A DNA stretch of 57,706 nucleotides, from NCBI GenBank assembly GCA_902609235.1, contig CACLRF010000004.1, forward strand, positions 1 to 57,706, written 5' to 3'. Positions 17,155 to 26,597 of this stretch are shown here, one piece after another (positions within the stretch are counted from its first letter, which is position 1; each line of letters opens with the position of its first letter). A program made the translations under genes and the position numbers. The DNA comes from an uncultured Pelagibacteraceae bacterium. Its GTDB lineage: Bacteria > Pseudomonadota > Alphaproteobacteria > Pelagibacterales > Pelagibacteraceae. The notes beneath the pieces were generated by a model, which ran no database searches, was not told the DNA's origin, and saw only the letters and a list, made by a program, of their open reading frames with translations.

Positions 17155-18012
17155 TTATTTAAACTTATATTTTATAATAGCAGTCAATCTAGCAATATTT
17201 TTTATAGATTTTTTAATATTAAGAATAAATAAATAACTTATTGATCTAAAAAGATAAATAAAAAATCTTTTTATTAAAATATTATCTTTTTTATTTACGT
17301 TAAAATAAATATATGAAGAAAGCACATGATATTGTTGTATTATAAAATAATTTCTTAAATTATCTTTTACTGATTTATGTTCTAAATGATGTGCGCGTGA
17401 ACAATATGTTTTAATAATTGGGATTTTGTTATTATAAAGTCTCCTACAGAGATCGTAATCTTCCCAAAAAAGAAAATATTTTTTATCAAAAAGCTTGATA
17501 TTTTCAAAAATTTTATTGTTTATAAGCATAATCGCTGCCCAGCAGAAACTTATACATGTGTCTCCACTTATAAGTTTTTTTTTGTCATTATTTAAATATT
17601 TATAGTTTGAACTCATCTCTGGCAAACACTCCAAATAATCTAAGTTGTGGTTTTTTCCATCAACTAATAATGGTACAGATATTCCTGTATTAGGATATTT
17701 ATGAAATGTATCAACAAGTCTTTCAATATCATCCACTGATGTTTTGATATCAGCATTTATTAATAAAGTATATTTAGTATTAATATATTTTAAAGCAAAG
17801 TTATTTGCTCTTCCAAATCCTATATTTTTTTTAGGTTTAAAATATTTAATTATATTTTCAAATTGTAAAATTTTATTTATTATTTTTTTGTCACATTTTC
17901 CATTGTCAACAATTATAAATTTAATGTCTTTTAATTTTTGCAGACAATCAATTACTTCAATTGTAGTATCATATAAAACAATAATTCCAGTTATATCTTT
18001 TGAAATTGTCAT
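17155..18012 (-). CDS. Glycosyltransferase family 2 (rhamnosyltransferase-like)
   Basis: Cytoplasmic or membrane-associated sugar transferase of GT-A fold, 285 residues. The nucleotide-binding start ITGIIVLYDT, KNIGFGRANNFAL (about 79-91), the metal site region LLINADI and the acceptor motif FWEDYDLCRRLY (about 180-191) are all present and resemble WbbL-type rhamnosyltransferases. The family usually builds O-antigen or capsule. It lies divergent from the GT17-like gene with a 51-base AT-rich gap that must hold both promoters. Codon use is as AT-rich as its neighbours, so transfer cannot be judged from composition. Confidence 0.8.
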   Translation of the reverse strand: MTISKDITGIIVLYDTTIEVIDCLQKLKDIKFIIVDNGKCDKKIINKILQFENIIKYFKPKKNIGFGRANNFALKYINTKYTLLINADIKTSVDDIERLVDTFHKYPNTGISVPLLVDGKNHNLDYLECLPEMSSNYKYLNNDKKKLISGDTCISFCWAAIMLINNKIFENIKLFDKKYFLFWEDYDLCRRLYNNKIPIIKTYCSRAHHLEHKSVKDNLRNYFIIQQYHVLSSYIYFNVNKKDNILIKRFFIYLFRSISYLFILNIKKSIKNIARLTAIIKYKFK

Positions 18013-18063
18013 ATAATATATATAATTTAGTTTTTAAATTTAGACTATTATAAAATTATTTTA

Positions 18064-18936
18064 ATGAAGATTATAGATACAACAACATATTATAAAGAAG
18101 ACCTAATGTTAAATTTAAGATTTAATATTCTTGATAAGTATGTTGATAATTTTGTAGTTTGTGAGGCTAAATTTTCACACAGTGGTCAAAAAAAAAAATT
18201 ATTCTTTGATATTAAAAATTTTGAAAAATTTAAAAAAAAAATTATATATCTAGTGGTTGAGAATGAGCCAGAGACCATCAATCATAATCATAATAATGAA
18301 ACTTCAGTGTTAAGAAATAATAGTATTCAAAGAATAAATTTTCAAAGAGATTTTATTAAACAATCACTTAACATTTTTTCACCTGATGATTTTATACTAC
18401 ATAGTGATAATGATGAAATACCAAAATTACAAAATATTAATTTTGATAAATTGAGTAATGAAATTATTATATTTTGTCAAAAATTGTTTTATTACAAACT
18501 GAACTTAATTCTACCTAATATGAATTGGTATGGTACCAAAGGTTGTAGAATTAAGGATCTAAAATCTTTAAGCTGGCTAAGAAATATTAAGAATAAAAAA
18601 TATAAATTTTTTAGATTAGATACATTTTTTTCTGAAACCAGATATCAAAATGTTAAAATAGTAAATGATGGTGGCTGGCATTTCTCAAATCTTAAAAATA
18701 TTGAAGATTTAAAAGAAAAATATCTTAATGATGAAAATCATGCTGAATTTTCTGAGCAAATGACACTTCAGAAAATAAAGTCAGATGTTTCGAATTGGAC
18801 AATTGGTTATGATCATAATGCTGATAAAAGATCGTTATCAAAAAATAAAAAAGTAAGACTTAAAAAAGTAGATATTAATTATTTGCCAGATTACATAAAT
18901 GAATATAAATCCAAATATAACGATTGGTTAGTTTAA
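18064..18936 (+). CDS. GT17-like glycosyltransferase
   Basis: A 290-residue protein matching glycosyltransferase family 17, whose eukaryotic members add bisecting N-acetylglucosamine. The start KIIDTTTYYKEDLMLNLRF, then FVVCEAKFSHSG (about 31-42), HSDNDEIP (about 117-124, the metal-binding acidic motif) and GGWHFSN (about 201-207) are characteristic. Bacterial members are thought to modify surface polysaccharides, but few are characterised. A TATAAA-like box lies 12-17 bases before the ATG, so the transcript leader may be very short. It converges on tauC. Confidence 0.75.
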   Translation: MKIIDTTTYYKEDLMLNLRFNILDKYVDNFVVCEAKFSHSGQKKKLFFDIKNFEKFKKKIIYLVVENEPETINHNHNNETSVLRNNSIQRINFQRDFIKQSLNIFSPDDFILHSDNDEIPKLQNINFDKLSNEIIIFCQKLFYYKLNLILPNMNWYGTKGCRIKDLKSLSWLRNIKNKKYKFFRLDTFFSETRYQNVKIVNDGGWHFSNLKNIEDLKEKYLNDENHAEFSEQMTLQKIKSDVSNWTIGYDHNADKRSLSKNKKVRLKKVDINYLPDYINEYKSKYNDWLV

Positions 18937-18946
18937 AAAATTAACC
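18926..18946. terminator. Short hairpin between convergent GT17-like gene and tauC
   Basis: GGTTAGTT (18926-18933) pairs with AATTAACC (18939-18946), eight pairs with one G-U, around a 5-base loop. It overlaps the stop codons of both convergent genes. The T-run is weak, so it is at most a modest bidirectional terminator. Confidence 0.35.
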
Positions 18947-20866
18947 TTTACCACGCCATGGAATGTATTTGTCTATCAGTTTTCTTAAAGTTATATCAAA
19001 TAAAAGACCTAATAAACCCATTATAAAGATTGTTATCCATATAACCTCATATTGAAAATATTTTTTAGCTACGTTTTCAACAAAACCAATACCTGTTGTT
19101 CCTGCTAAAAACTCCGCAGCAACAAGTGTTCCCCAACACATACCAACTGCAACTCTAATACCTGTAAGAATTTCAGGAAGTGAATTTGGAAAAATTACAT
19201 GTCTTAAAATTTGTTTTTTAGTAGCTCCTAATGAGTGTGCGGCATGGATTTTTGAAAGCTGTGTTCCTGATGCACCAGCTCTTGCAGAAATAATCATAAT
19301 TGAAAGTGAGACCATGAATAATAAAAATATTTTACCCGTATTATCTATTCCAAGAACTGAAATAATTAAAGGTGCCCATGCTAAAGGAGGGACAGGTCTA
19401 TAAAGTTCTATCAGTGGATCAAAGAAACCTTTGGCAAATCGATTTAAACCCATAAACAATCCTAATGGCACTCCAATAAGAATTCCAAATACTAAACCTA
19501 AAAATACCCTTAAAAATGAGTCCCATATGTGTCCATATGGAACAGGCACTTTAAATAATTTAAAGTCACCAGTAACAACTTTTAAAACGTTACTTTTAAA
19601 GTTTTCTTTTACTATTCCATCTTTTGTATGCACTGGATATTCTCCAGGCAACATATCTGCTATCCAATCCGGTAAAATAAATCCTATCATTTTACTTACA
19701 TCAACCATCTCAATCCATAAAAGAGGAATATTTTTGTAGCCAACACTTGGTTGTGACATCAGTATGAATTTATTTAACGTATCAGATGGCTTTGGTAGCC
19801 ATCTTCCTGAACCCTGTTCTGAACATGTCGGTCCACTTGCAACTATTGTTCCAGCTGGAAATAAAAGAATATCTATTAATCTTAGTCCACCTTGTTCTTG
19901 ATTTTGTAATTCATCAAATTCAACAATTGCCGCCTGCATTTCATTTAGTGCATTAGGAGGGTAGATACTTGCAAACTCTATTCTTCTTGCAATTTTAACA
20001 ATGTTCTTCGCGTAATCAGATGCTATTTCCTGATTATCGTCTAAACTTTTTCTATAAGCTTTAATATCATTTTTAAGTTGTTTGATTGCGCTTTTGAACT
20101 GTGGGTTATGGTTTTTTAATTTAAAAAATTTGTCGTCAATTTTTTTTAGTTCTGCTGCAGCTGTATGAAATTTTAAACCTTTATTCGTTTGAGGTACAGT
20201 TGGTATTTCTATGGTGTTTTCTATAGAGCCACTCCCAGAATCTATTAATGTTATTCCCCAACCACCTTGTTCATTAATAAGTTTTTGTCTTTCATTTTTT
20301 TCAGCATCTGTTTCAAAAGGATAATCTTTCTTTTTGAAATTTAAACTTAGAAGTTTTATTTCTTCTGTTATTTCCTTAAGTTTAATTTTGGTATCCATTT
20401 CCATTAGTTCTTCACTTGTTAAAAATGGAATTAATTTAGATGTTCTATCAATATAGCTTGCTAGGGTTGTTTTTTGTTGATCATTTAGATCAGGAGATGC
20501 GTTTATTTCAATTGCAATTTTTAAAAGATTTTTATTTTCAATTTTAATAATGGATGTGCTTTTAAATTCTCTTTCTTCAATAGGGAACTGATATTTTAAA
20601 CCTAATAATGACTCATTAATTTTAGCAACCTGGCATAATTCATTTGCTGATTTTGGATAAAAACCTTTTGCAATATCCCATGAATAATAAAGCCATAGCA
20701 TTAGAATTGCACTGCTACCAACGATTACCCAGTGCGTTCCACCTTTAGCTCTTTCTGGATTACCAAAGACTGCATCCACTTTTTCGGTTCTAATTAATTT
20801 TCTTCCATAAAGAATGCATCCAATTACAGCTACAAATATTAAGATCGTTACAAATTGGGTTAACAT
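18941..20866 (-). CDS. tauC: Taurine-type ABC transporter permease with large periplasmic insert
   Basis: Inner-membrane subunit of a NitT/TauT-family importer. At 641 residues it is more than twice the usual 250-280. Two N-terminal helices (about 3-20 and 47-65) are followed by about 330 mostly hydrophilic residues with long helical, coiled-coil-prone stretches (about 110-330). The standard permease core fills the last 210 residues, with its EAA loop AAHSLGATKKQILRHVIFP near residue 545. Between the helices the insert should face the periplasm. I recall similar long permeases in related alphaproteobacterial tau operons, but the insert has no known job. The gene directly follows the ATPase gene (stop and start adjoin at 20866/20867). 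Confidence 0.82.
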   Translation of the reverse strand: MLTQFVTILIFVAVIGCILYGRKLIRTEKVDAVFGNPERAKGGTHWVIVGSSAILMLWLYYSWDIAKGFYPKSANELCQVAKINESLLGLKYQFPIEEREFKSTSIIKIENKNLLKIAIEINASPDLNDQQKTTLASYIDRTSKLIPFLTSEELMEMDTKIKLKEITEEIKLLSLNFKKKDYPFETDAEKNERQKLINEQGGWGITLIDSGSGSIENTIEIPTVPQTNKGLKFHTAAAELKKIDDKFFKLKNHNPQFKSAIKQLKNDIKAYRKSLDDNQEIASDYAKNIVKIARRIEFASIYPPNALNEMQAAIVEFDELQNQEQGGLRLIDILLFPAGTIVASGPTCSEQGSGRWLPKPSDTLNKFILMSQPSVGYKNIPLLWIEMVDVSKMIGFILPDWIADMLPGEYPVHTKDGIVKENFKSNVLKVVTGDFKLFKVPVPYGHIWDSFLRVFLGLVFGILIGVPLGLFMGLNRFAKGFFDPLIELYRPVPPLAWAPLIISVLGIDNTGKIFLLFMVSLSIMIISARAGASGTQLSKIHAAHSLGATKKQILRHVIFPNSLPEILTGIRVAVGMCWGTLVAAEFLAGTTGIGFVENVAKKYFQYEVIWITIFIMGLLGLLFDITLRKLIDKYIPWRGKG

Positions 20867-21664
20867 TTAATTTTCTTTCCCCATAATTTCTTCTTCCATA
20901 TTCCAAATCATTGATAAGATTTCTTCTCTGGTAGAAGAGAATTCCTTATTCTTTTTTATTTCTCTTAAGTCTTGTGTAAGACCCATCTCTGCAAATGGAA
21001 GATTATACTCTTTATGTATCCTACCTGGTCTTGGTGCCATTACATATAATCTTTCTCCAAGTAACAATGCTTCTTCAACAGAGTGTGTAATTAAGATAAT
21101 TGTTTTTCCTGTTTCTTTCCAAATCTTTAAAACTAAAGACTGCATCTTTTCTCTTGTTAACGCATCTAAAGCACCTAAAGGTTCATCCATTAAAATTAAA
21201 TCAGGATCATTTATTAAACATCTTGCAAGAGCAACTCTTTGCTGCATACCACCAGACAACTGATAAGTAGGGGTGTTTCCAAAACCTTTAAGTCCAACTA
21301 TATCTAACCATTCTTCAACCTTCTTAGCTGTAACTTCAGGTTCTTCCTTCTTCATCCTAAGTCCAAAATTTACATTCTCAGTTACTGTTAACCATTCAAA
21401 TAAAGCACCTTGTTGAAAAACCATTCCTCTTTCAACACCAGGTCCATCTATTTCATTATTATTTAGTGTTATTTTTCCTGATGTAGGTCTTAAAAATCCA
21501 GCAGTTATATTTAATAAAGTTGTTTTTCCACAACCAGAGGGACCAAGAACTGTGAGTAATTCTCCTTTTTTAAGAGTAAAACTTACATCTTTTAATGCAT
21601 GAACGGTCTCTCCTTTTGGAGTTTTAAAAATCATATTCAAATTTTGAGAAATCAGATCACTCAT
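20867..21664 (-). CDS. tauB: Taurine-type ABC transporter ATP-binding protein
   Basis: ATPase of the NitT/TauT importer, 265 residues. Walker A GPSGCGKTT (about 40-48), signature LSGGMQQRV near 134, Walker B LILMDEP near 156 and the switch histidine in ITHSVEEALLL are all intact. The LSGGMQQRV form of the signature is typical of TauB/SsuB/NrtD proteins. It lies between the binding protein (ending at 21749) and the permease, behind the hairpin at 21695-21727. It has no separate promoter that I can see. Confidence 0.9.
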   Translation of the reverse strand: MSDLISQNLNMIFKTPKGETVHALKDVSFTLKKGELLTVLGPSGCGKTTLLNITAGFLRPTSGKITLNNNEIDGPGVERGMVFQQGALFEWLTVTENVNFGLRMKKEEPEVTAKKVEEWLDIVGLKGFGNTPTYQLSGGMQQRVALARCLINDPDLILMDEPLGALDALTREKMQSLVLKIWKETGKTIILITHSVEEALLLGERLYVMAPRPGRIHKEYNLPFAEMGLTQDLREIKKNKEFSSTREEILSMIWNMEEEIMGKEN

Positions 21665-21694
21665 AAGTGCCTTATATTAGAATTTTGATAAAAA

Positions 21695-21727
21695 AAATAG
21701 GCACCAATTATAAATCGGTGCCTATTT
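21695..21727 (-). terminator. Attenuator hairpin between tauA and tauB
   Basis: In minus-strand sense AAATAGGCACC (21727-21717) pairs with GGTGCCTATTT (21705-21695), 11 pairs around an 11-base loop, and the right arm runs on into more T residues (21694-21691). It is a convincing intrinsic-terminator form located after the tauA stop. Since tauB and tauC follow on the same strand, it probably allows partial read-through and keeps tauA mRNA in excess. Confidence 0.68.
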
Positions 21728-21748
21728 AAAAGTTTTAAACCCTTAAAA

Positions 21749-22690
21749 TTATAAAGGTAAGAAACTTGTATCCACAGATCCTCCTGGAGTTCCCATACCT
21801 TTTAGGAAACCATCAAGATTACCACTTTCCATAGATGCTTTTGTTTCTTCAGGCGTTAAGAATTTGAAACCACTTAAAGTGTCTTTCATATCTGCAACTT
21901 TCATTTCAGAAGCTTTCGCCATAGAATTCATGTCAGCTTTACCAGCTTTGTATCTAGCATTAGCTTCATGAGTTACTTCAATGAAAGTTCTTAACATACC
22001 TGGGTTTTCTTTCATGAATTTATCTGTAACAGAAGTGATATCTATACCTAAGATACCAGCTGCTCTAGCTTCATCTACAGTTAAAAGTCTTGATCCAACT
22101 GCAGTTGCTGCTTTGATAGAGTTACCACCAAATAAACATGCCATTACAACATCACCACTTACTAATGCAGCAGCACCTTCTTCAGGGTCCATTTGAATAA
22201 TATCCATTTTACCTCTGTCAGCACCAACAACTTTCATACTTTCATCAAAAACGTATTCAGCCATTGTTCCTAATGGAACAGCAACTTTTTTACCTTCTAA
22301 TTCAGTAGCGTTTGCTTTTGTAATTCCAGAAGCGTTAGATGTAACACATGTAGTTCCACCCATTCCGTATTCCATAGCAATATCAACTAATTTGATAGGT
22401 GCATTAGATTTTACAGCGTTGATAAAAGGTACTAATCCTTGAGAGTAAGAAATATCAATATCCCCTGCTAACATGGCATCAGTCATTGCTCCACCATTAG
22501 TGAAATTTGTCCATTTTACTGGAACACCAAGAGCTTTAGCAAAATTTTTCTTCTGCATGTCCTCTAGATTTGGACTCGGCCATTCTAAAAAGTATGCAAC
22601 TCTCACCTCATTTGCAGCTGAATTAGCAACTGAAATTGATAGGTTAAGCGCAAAAATAGATCCTAGAATAAAACTTAGTATTTTTTTCAT
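21749..22690 (-). CDS. tauA: Taurine-type periplasmic binding protein
   Basis: Periplasmic receptor of the NitT/TauT family, 313 residues. The signal peptide covers about residues 1-25 (VANSAANEV). The mature protein starts with EVRVAYFLEWPSPN, and the GGAMTDAMLAGDIDISYSQG segment (about 65-84) is the typical ligand-side motif of TauA-like proteins. The divergent aminotransferase and alanine dehydrogenase genes make an amino-sulfonate such as taurine the most likely ligand, although relatives bind nitrate, aliphatic sulfonates or pyrimidine precursors. The start is the ATG at 22690 behind a GGGGAA ribosome site. Confidence 0.82.
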   Translation of the reverse strand: MKKILSFILGSIFALNLSISVANSAANEVRVAYFLEWPSPNLEDMQKKNFAKALGVPVKWTNFTNGGAMTDAMLAGDIDISYSQGLVPFINAVKSNAPIKLVDIAMEYGMGGTTCVTSNASGITKANATELEGKKVAVPLGTMAEYVFDESMKVVGADRGKMDIIQMDPEEGAAALVSGDVVMACLFGGNSIKAATAVGSRLLTVDEARAAGILGIDITSVTDKFMKENPGMLRTFIEVTHEANARYKAGKADMNSMAKASEMKVADMKDTLSGFKFLTPEETKASMESGNLDGFLKGMGTPGGSVDTSFLPL

Positions 22691-22769
22691 TTATTCCCCT
22701 ATGTTTAATTAATTAAATTCCAGATATTTAAATTCAAATTGGCACTGAAGTAAAACAAAAAAAAGAAAC

Positions 22770-22788
22770 TTTCAATTCAAGGTTGTGT
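22770..22788 (+). promoter_or_regulatory. 19-base motif shared with the tctC upstream region
   Basis: TTTCAATTCAAGGTTGTGT lies in the 191-base gap between divergent tauA and the aminotransferase gene. The same 19 bases with one change occur at 46941-46959 upstream of tctC. Here it is 94-112 bases before the aminotransferase ATG in the same orientation as at tctC, and 80-98 bases before tauA in the other orientation. It could be a shared activator site. Nothing else is recognised in this gap. Confidence 0.35.
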
Positions 22789-22881
22789 CAATAATGTGGT
22801 AGTTAATCTATTTATTTTAGTCTAAAGAGGCCATAGAGTTAAAATTTAAAAACAAATTAAAAAATTTATAGAAAGAAATTT

Positions 22882-24228
22882 ATGAGCTCAGAGAACAGGA
22901 CTTCAGTTCCAAATTCATTAAATGAACATTGGATGCCGTTTACATCTAATAAAGATTTTAAAGCTAATCCAAGGCTAATAACTGAAGCAAAAGGAGTTTA
23001 TTTAAAAACTCATCATGGAAAAACCCAAATTGATGCAAGCTCAGGATTATTTTGCAATCCACTGGGTCATGGAAGAAAAGAAATAACAGAGGCTGTTACT
23101 AAACAGTTAGAAACTTTAGATTATGCTCAACCATTCCAACAAGGTTTTGGTGGATCATTTGAATTAGCAACTAAAATTTCCAAACATACTCCAGGCGATT
23201 TAAATAAAATATTTTATACAATCTGTGGATCAACAGCAGTTGAAACTGCTCTTAAAATAGCAATTGCATATCATAGAGCCAAAGGTCATGCAGAAAGATT
23301 TAGATTTGTAGGTAGAGAACGAGGATATCACGGAATGAATATAGGGTGTATTTCAGTTGGTGGAATGATTAATAATGTTAAAACATTTGCTAGCGTTTTA
23401 ATGCCAGGTGTTCAACATATAAGCCATACTCATTTACCAGAACATAAATTTGTTAGTGGTCAACCAGAAACAGGAGATTATTTAGCGAATGATTTAGAAA
23501 CTATATGTGCAAATTTTGGTGGAGAAAATATTGCAGCATGTATAGTTGAACCTATTGCTGGATCTACAGGAACATTAGTTCCTCCGAAAGGGTATTTACA
23601 AAAATTAAGAGAAATTTGTGACAAGCATGGAATTCTATTAATTTTTGATGAAGTTATCACCGGGTGGGGAAGAACTGGGTCAAAGTTTGCAGCACATGAG
23701 TTTGGAGTTACTCCAGATATAATGACAATGGCAAAAGCAACAACTAATGGAGTTGTTCCAATGGGTGTTGTTGCATGTAATGATTATATTTATGATGCAG
23801 TAATGGACTCTTCTCCAATGGGTTCAGTTGAATTATTTCATGGTTATACTTATTCAGGAATTCCTGTTGCAGTGGCTGCTGCATTAGCAGTTCAAGACAT
23901 TTTTGAGAAAGAAGATATTTTTAATCGAGCAAAAGATTTAGCACCTTATTTTCAAAAAGGTTTATTCTCACTTCAAGATTTAGAGTCTGTAGATAACATA
24001 AGAGGTTATGGAATGATGGGTGGAATAGATATGAAACTAAATACGAAACCTGGTAAAGCTGGATATGAAACTTTTAAATCATGTTATGAAGCAGGTGTAA
24101 ACTTTAAAGCAACAGGTGATTGTTTAATCATTGCTCCTCAATTTATATGTGAAGAAAAACATATTGATGAGATTATCGATAAACTTAGAACTGGTATTAC
24201 CAACTATCAAAAAAATCAAAAAAACTAA
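22882..24228 (+). CDS. Omega-amino acid:pyruvate aminotransferase (taurine- or beta-alanine-pyruvate type)
   Basis: PLP-dependent class III aminotransferase, 448 residues, cytoplasmic. The family start NEHWMPFTSNKDFK, FDEVITGWGR (Asp256 binds the PLP nitrogen) and the PLP lysine Lys285 in MAKATTNG are in place, as is HGYTYSGIPVA. The closest group I can recall is beta-alanine:pyruvate aminotransferase, and Tpa (taurine:pyruvate) belongs to the same family. Divergence from tauABC and the alanine dehydrogenase gene 29 bases downstream indicate that it moves the taurine amino group to pyruvate, giving sulfoacetaldehyde and alanine. The exact amine cannot be decided by reading. Confidence 0.85.
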   Translation: MSSENRTSVPNSLNEHWMPFTSNKDFKANPRLITEAKGVYLKTHHGKTQIDASSGLFCNPLGHGRKEITEAVTKQLETLDYAQPFQQGFGGSFELATKISKHTPGDLNKIFYTICGSTAVETALKIAIAYHRAKGHAERFRFVGRERGYHGMNIGCISVGGMINNVKTFASVLMPGVQHISHTHLPEHKFVSGQPETGDYLANDLETICANFGGENIAACIVEPIAGSTGTLVPPKGYLQKLREICDKHGILLIFDEVITGWGRTGSKFAAHEFGVTPDIMTMAKATTNGVVPMGVVACNDYIYDAVMDSSPMGSVELFHGYTYSGIPVAVAAALAVQDIFEKEDIFNRAKDLAPYFQKGLFSLQDLESVDNIRGYGMMGGIDMKLNTKPGKAGYETFKSCYEAGVNFKATGDCLIIAPQFICEEKHIDEIIDKLRTGITNYQKNQKN

Positions 24229-24257
24229 TTAGTTACCTAAATGTATAGACAGGGTTC

Positions 24258-25370
24258 ATGAAAATTGGAGTTCCTAAAGAAATAAAACCACAAGAAAATA
24301 GAATTGGTTTAACACCCGAAAGTGTTAAGACTTTGGTTTCGGAGGGCCATGAAGTATTGGTTGAAAATAACGGTGGATTTGAAGCTGGTTTTGAGAATGA
24401 TCAATATTTAAAAGCTGGAGCTAAAATTGCTGATAAAGCATCTGATATTTTCAATGATGCAGAAATAATAGTTAAAGTTAAAGAACCACAAAAAGCAGAA
24501 GTAGATATGATAAGAGAAAATCAAATCGTATACACTTATCTTCATTTAGCTGCTGCAAAAGAATTAACTAAAGGATTAATAAAATCTAAAAGTATTAGTA
24601 TTGCATACGAAACTGTAACTGATGATAACGGAAGATTACCATTACTTGCACCAATGAGTGCAGTGGCAGGGAGAATGTCAGTACAAGCTGGTGCTCATTG
24701 TTTAGAAAAAAACCAAAAAGGTAGAGGGATATTATTAGGAGGAGCACCAGGAGGTGAACCAGCCAATGTATTAATTTTGGGAGGTGGAGTAGTTGGAGAG
24801 AACGCAGCAACAATTGCAACTGGGATGCAAGCGAAAGTTCATATTGTTGATAAATCAGAAGCAAGATTAAAACAACTTGTCGAAATGTTTGGTGATAAAA
24901 TTATACCCCAACAAAGCGATAAAGTTGATTTAAATAAATTAGTTGCTGATGCAGACCTTTTGGTCGGAGGAGTATTAATTCCAGGTGCAGAAGCTCCAAA
25001 ACTAATAACTAAAGATATGTTGAAATTAATGAAAAGAGGTTCAGTGATTGTTGACGTTGCAATTGATCAAGGCGGATGCGTTGAAACAAGCAAACCCACA
25101 ACACATGGAGATCCAACATATATTGTTGATGATATAGTTCATTATTGTGTTGCTAATATGCCTGGTGGAGTTCCTAGAACCTCTACATTTGCATTAAATC
25201 AGGCAACTCTTCCTTATTTAGTAAAACTAGCAAACAAAGGTTATCAAAAAGCGCTCAGTGAAGATAAAAACTTTTTAGCAGGGTTAAATGTTCATAAAGG
25301 TCAGGTAACTTACAAAGCTGTAGCTGATGTATTTGGTTATGAATATCAAAAACCAGAAGATATAATTTAA
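24258..25370 (+). CDS. ald: Alanine dehydrogenase
   Basis: NAD-dependent oxidation of alanine to pyruvate and ammonium in the cytoplasm. The 370 residues match the family length. KEIKPQENR at the start, Lys75 in KVKEP and His96 in YLHLAAA are the conserved substrate-binding and catalytic residues. LILGGGVVGENAA (about 172-184) is the NAD-binding loop and VDVAIDQGG carries the conserved aspartate. It lies 29 bases behind the aminotransferase gene and regenerates the pyruvate that enzyme uses, so the net effect is release of taurine nitrogen as ammonium. It overlaps the convergent glycosyltransferase gene by 4 bases. Confidence 0.93.
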   Translation: MKIGVPKEIKPQENRIGLTPESVKTLVSEGHEVLVENNGGFEAGFENDQYLKAGAKIADKASDIFNDAEIIVKVKEPQKAEVDMIRENQIVYTYLHLAAAKELTKGLIKSKSISIAYETVTDDNGRLPLLAPMSAVAGRMSVQAGAHCLEKNQKGRGILLGGAPGGEPANVLILGGGVVGENAATIATGMQAKVHIVDKSEARLKQLVEMFGDKIIPQQSDKVDLNKLVADADLLVGGVLIPGAEAPKLITKDMLKLMKRGSVIVDVAIDQGGCVETSKPTTHGDPTYIVDDIVHYCVANMPGGVPRTSTFALNQATLPYLVKLANKGYQKALSEDKNFLAGLNVHKGQVTYKAVADVFGYEYQKPEDII

Positions 25371-26482
25371 AAATTATTAAGAGTTTTTAGATATTTTAGA
25401 TTAGATTTAAGCTCAGTATAGTTCTGTAAATGTTTAATTCTTTTTTTGTTATTTAATTTTAATTTTTTATTAAAAAATTTTTTTATTTTTTTTTGAAGAT
25501 CTATTTCATCGTTTGTTTTAAAATAAAGTCCAAGCATACCATTTTTAATTACTTCCATATTTCCTCCAGGAGCATCACTGCAAATTGGAAAAACATTGTG
25601 ATTAATTGATTGAACTAAAGCGTTTGGCAACCCCTCCCATAGAGAAGCATTAATAAATAAGTCAGCATTTTTAAAAATCAATTTTTTATTTTGCACAAAA
25701 CCTTTCAATGAAACTATCCTATTTAAATTATTTTTTTTAATAAATTTTTCTATAGATTTTCTTTCAGGTCCGTCTCCATACAAATTAAATAAAAATTTAT
25801 ATTTTTTATTTAGATTTCTGAGTGCTTTTAAAATGACAAAGATACCTTTTTCTTTTGATAATCTACCTACATAAATCAAATTAAGTTTTTTTCTATGATT
25901 ATAATTAAAATTTTTTTTTATTATGTTTTTAATTGAGGGTGGATGAATACAGATTACATTATTTAATTCAAACTTGTCTTGAAGGTAATTTTTCTCAAAT
26001 TTAGAATTTGTAACTACTAAGTCTGAAAACTTGTATAAAATTTTAGCAAAAAAATAAATTAAATTGTTTTTTAATTTATCGATTAAATTATAAGAGTATT
26101 TTAATTCAGATATAGAACTTCTTTCTGTTAAGATAACTTTGATATTATTTAAGTTTATTAACGAAATAATTGAAATTATATTTACGTAATTAAGATTTGA
26201 AATAAAAATTATTTTCTCATAATCTTTTTTAGACTCATCAATCATTAATTTTCTAAGTTTAAAAATAGAATAAGAAGCTCTAGATGAAGCTATTTCAACG
26301 ATTTCACAATTAATTTTTTTGAAGTTTTTTTTATAAAAATTCTTTCCTAAAGAAATTATTAAGATTGAAAAATTATATTTTACTAAAAACTTACAAAGTT
26401 TAAAAATAGATTCACCTGCACCACCTAGAATGAAATTAGGAAGGAAGAAAATTAATCTTTTTTGTTTTTTTTTAAACACCAT
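25367..26482 (-). CDS. Glycosyltransferase family 4
   Basis: GT-B fold sugar transferase, 371 residues. The acceptor-side start LPNFILGGAGESIFKL, the donor-side YVGRLSKEKGIFVILKAL (about 203-220) and the EGLPNALVQSINHNVFPICS segment (the EX7E-like nucleotide-sugar site, about 291-310) support GT4. Lysine and asparagine content is extreme, with AAA/AAT codons, as in the other glycan genes here. It is convergent with ald and divergent from the next GT4 gene, sharing a 115-base AT-rich gap. Acceptor and sugar are unknown; surface polysaccharide is likely. Confidence 0.82.
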   Translation of the reverse strand: MVFKKKQKRLIFFLPNFILGGAGESIFKLCKFLVKYNFSILIISLGKNFYKKNFKKINCEIVEIASSRASYSIFKLRKLMIDESKKDYEKIIFISNLNYVNIISIISLINLNNIKVILTERSSISELKYSYNLIDKLKNNLIYFFAKILYKFSDLVVTNSKFEKNYLQDKFELNNVICIHPPSIKNIIKKNFNYNHRKKLNLIYVGRLSKEKGIFVILKALRNLNKKYKFLFNLYGDGPERKSIEKFIKKNNLNRIVSLKGFVQNKKLIFKNADLFINASLWEGLPNALVQSINHNVFPICSDAPGGNMEVIKNGMLGLYFKTNDEIDLQKKIKKFFNKKLKLNNKKRIKHLQNYTELKSNLKYLKTLNNF

Positions 26483-26597
26483 TTAATAAAAATAATTTTT
26501 GTTTAAAAATAAAGAAATAAAATAGTTTTATTCATTTAGAAGTTTATGTTTTTTTACATTAAAGTATAATATTAGCAATTAACAATTAATCTTAATA

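Noticed and set aside
22741..22760. Sigma54-like element with GGCAC before tauA
   Set aside because: The second half (GC at the right spacing) is missing, and to my knowledge SAR11-type genomes lack sigma54.
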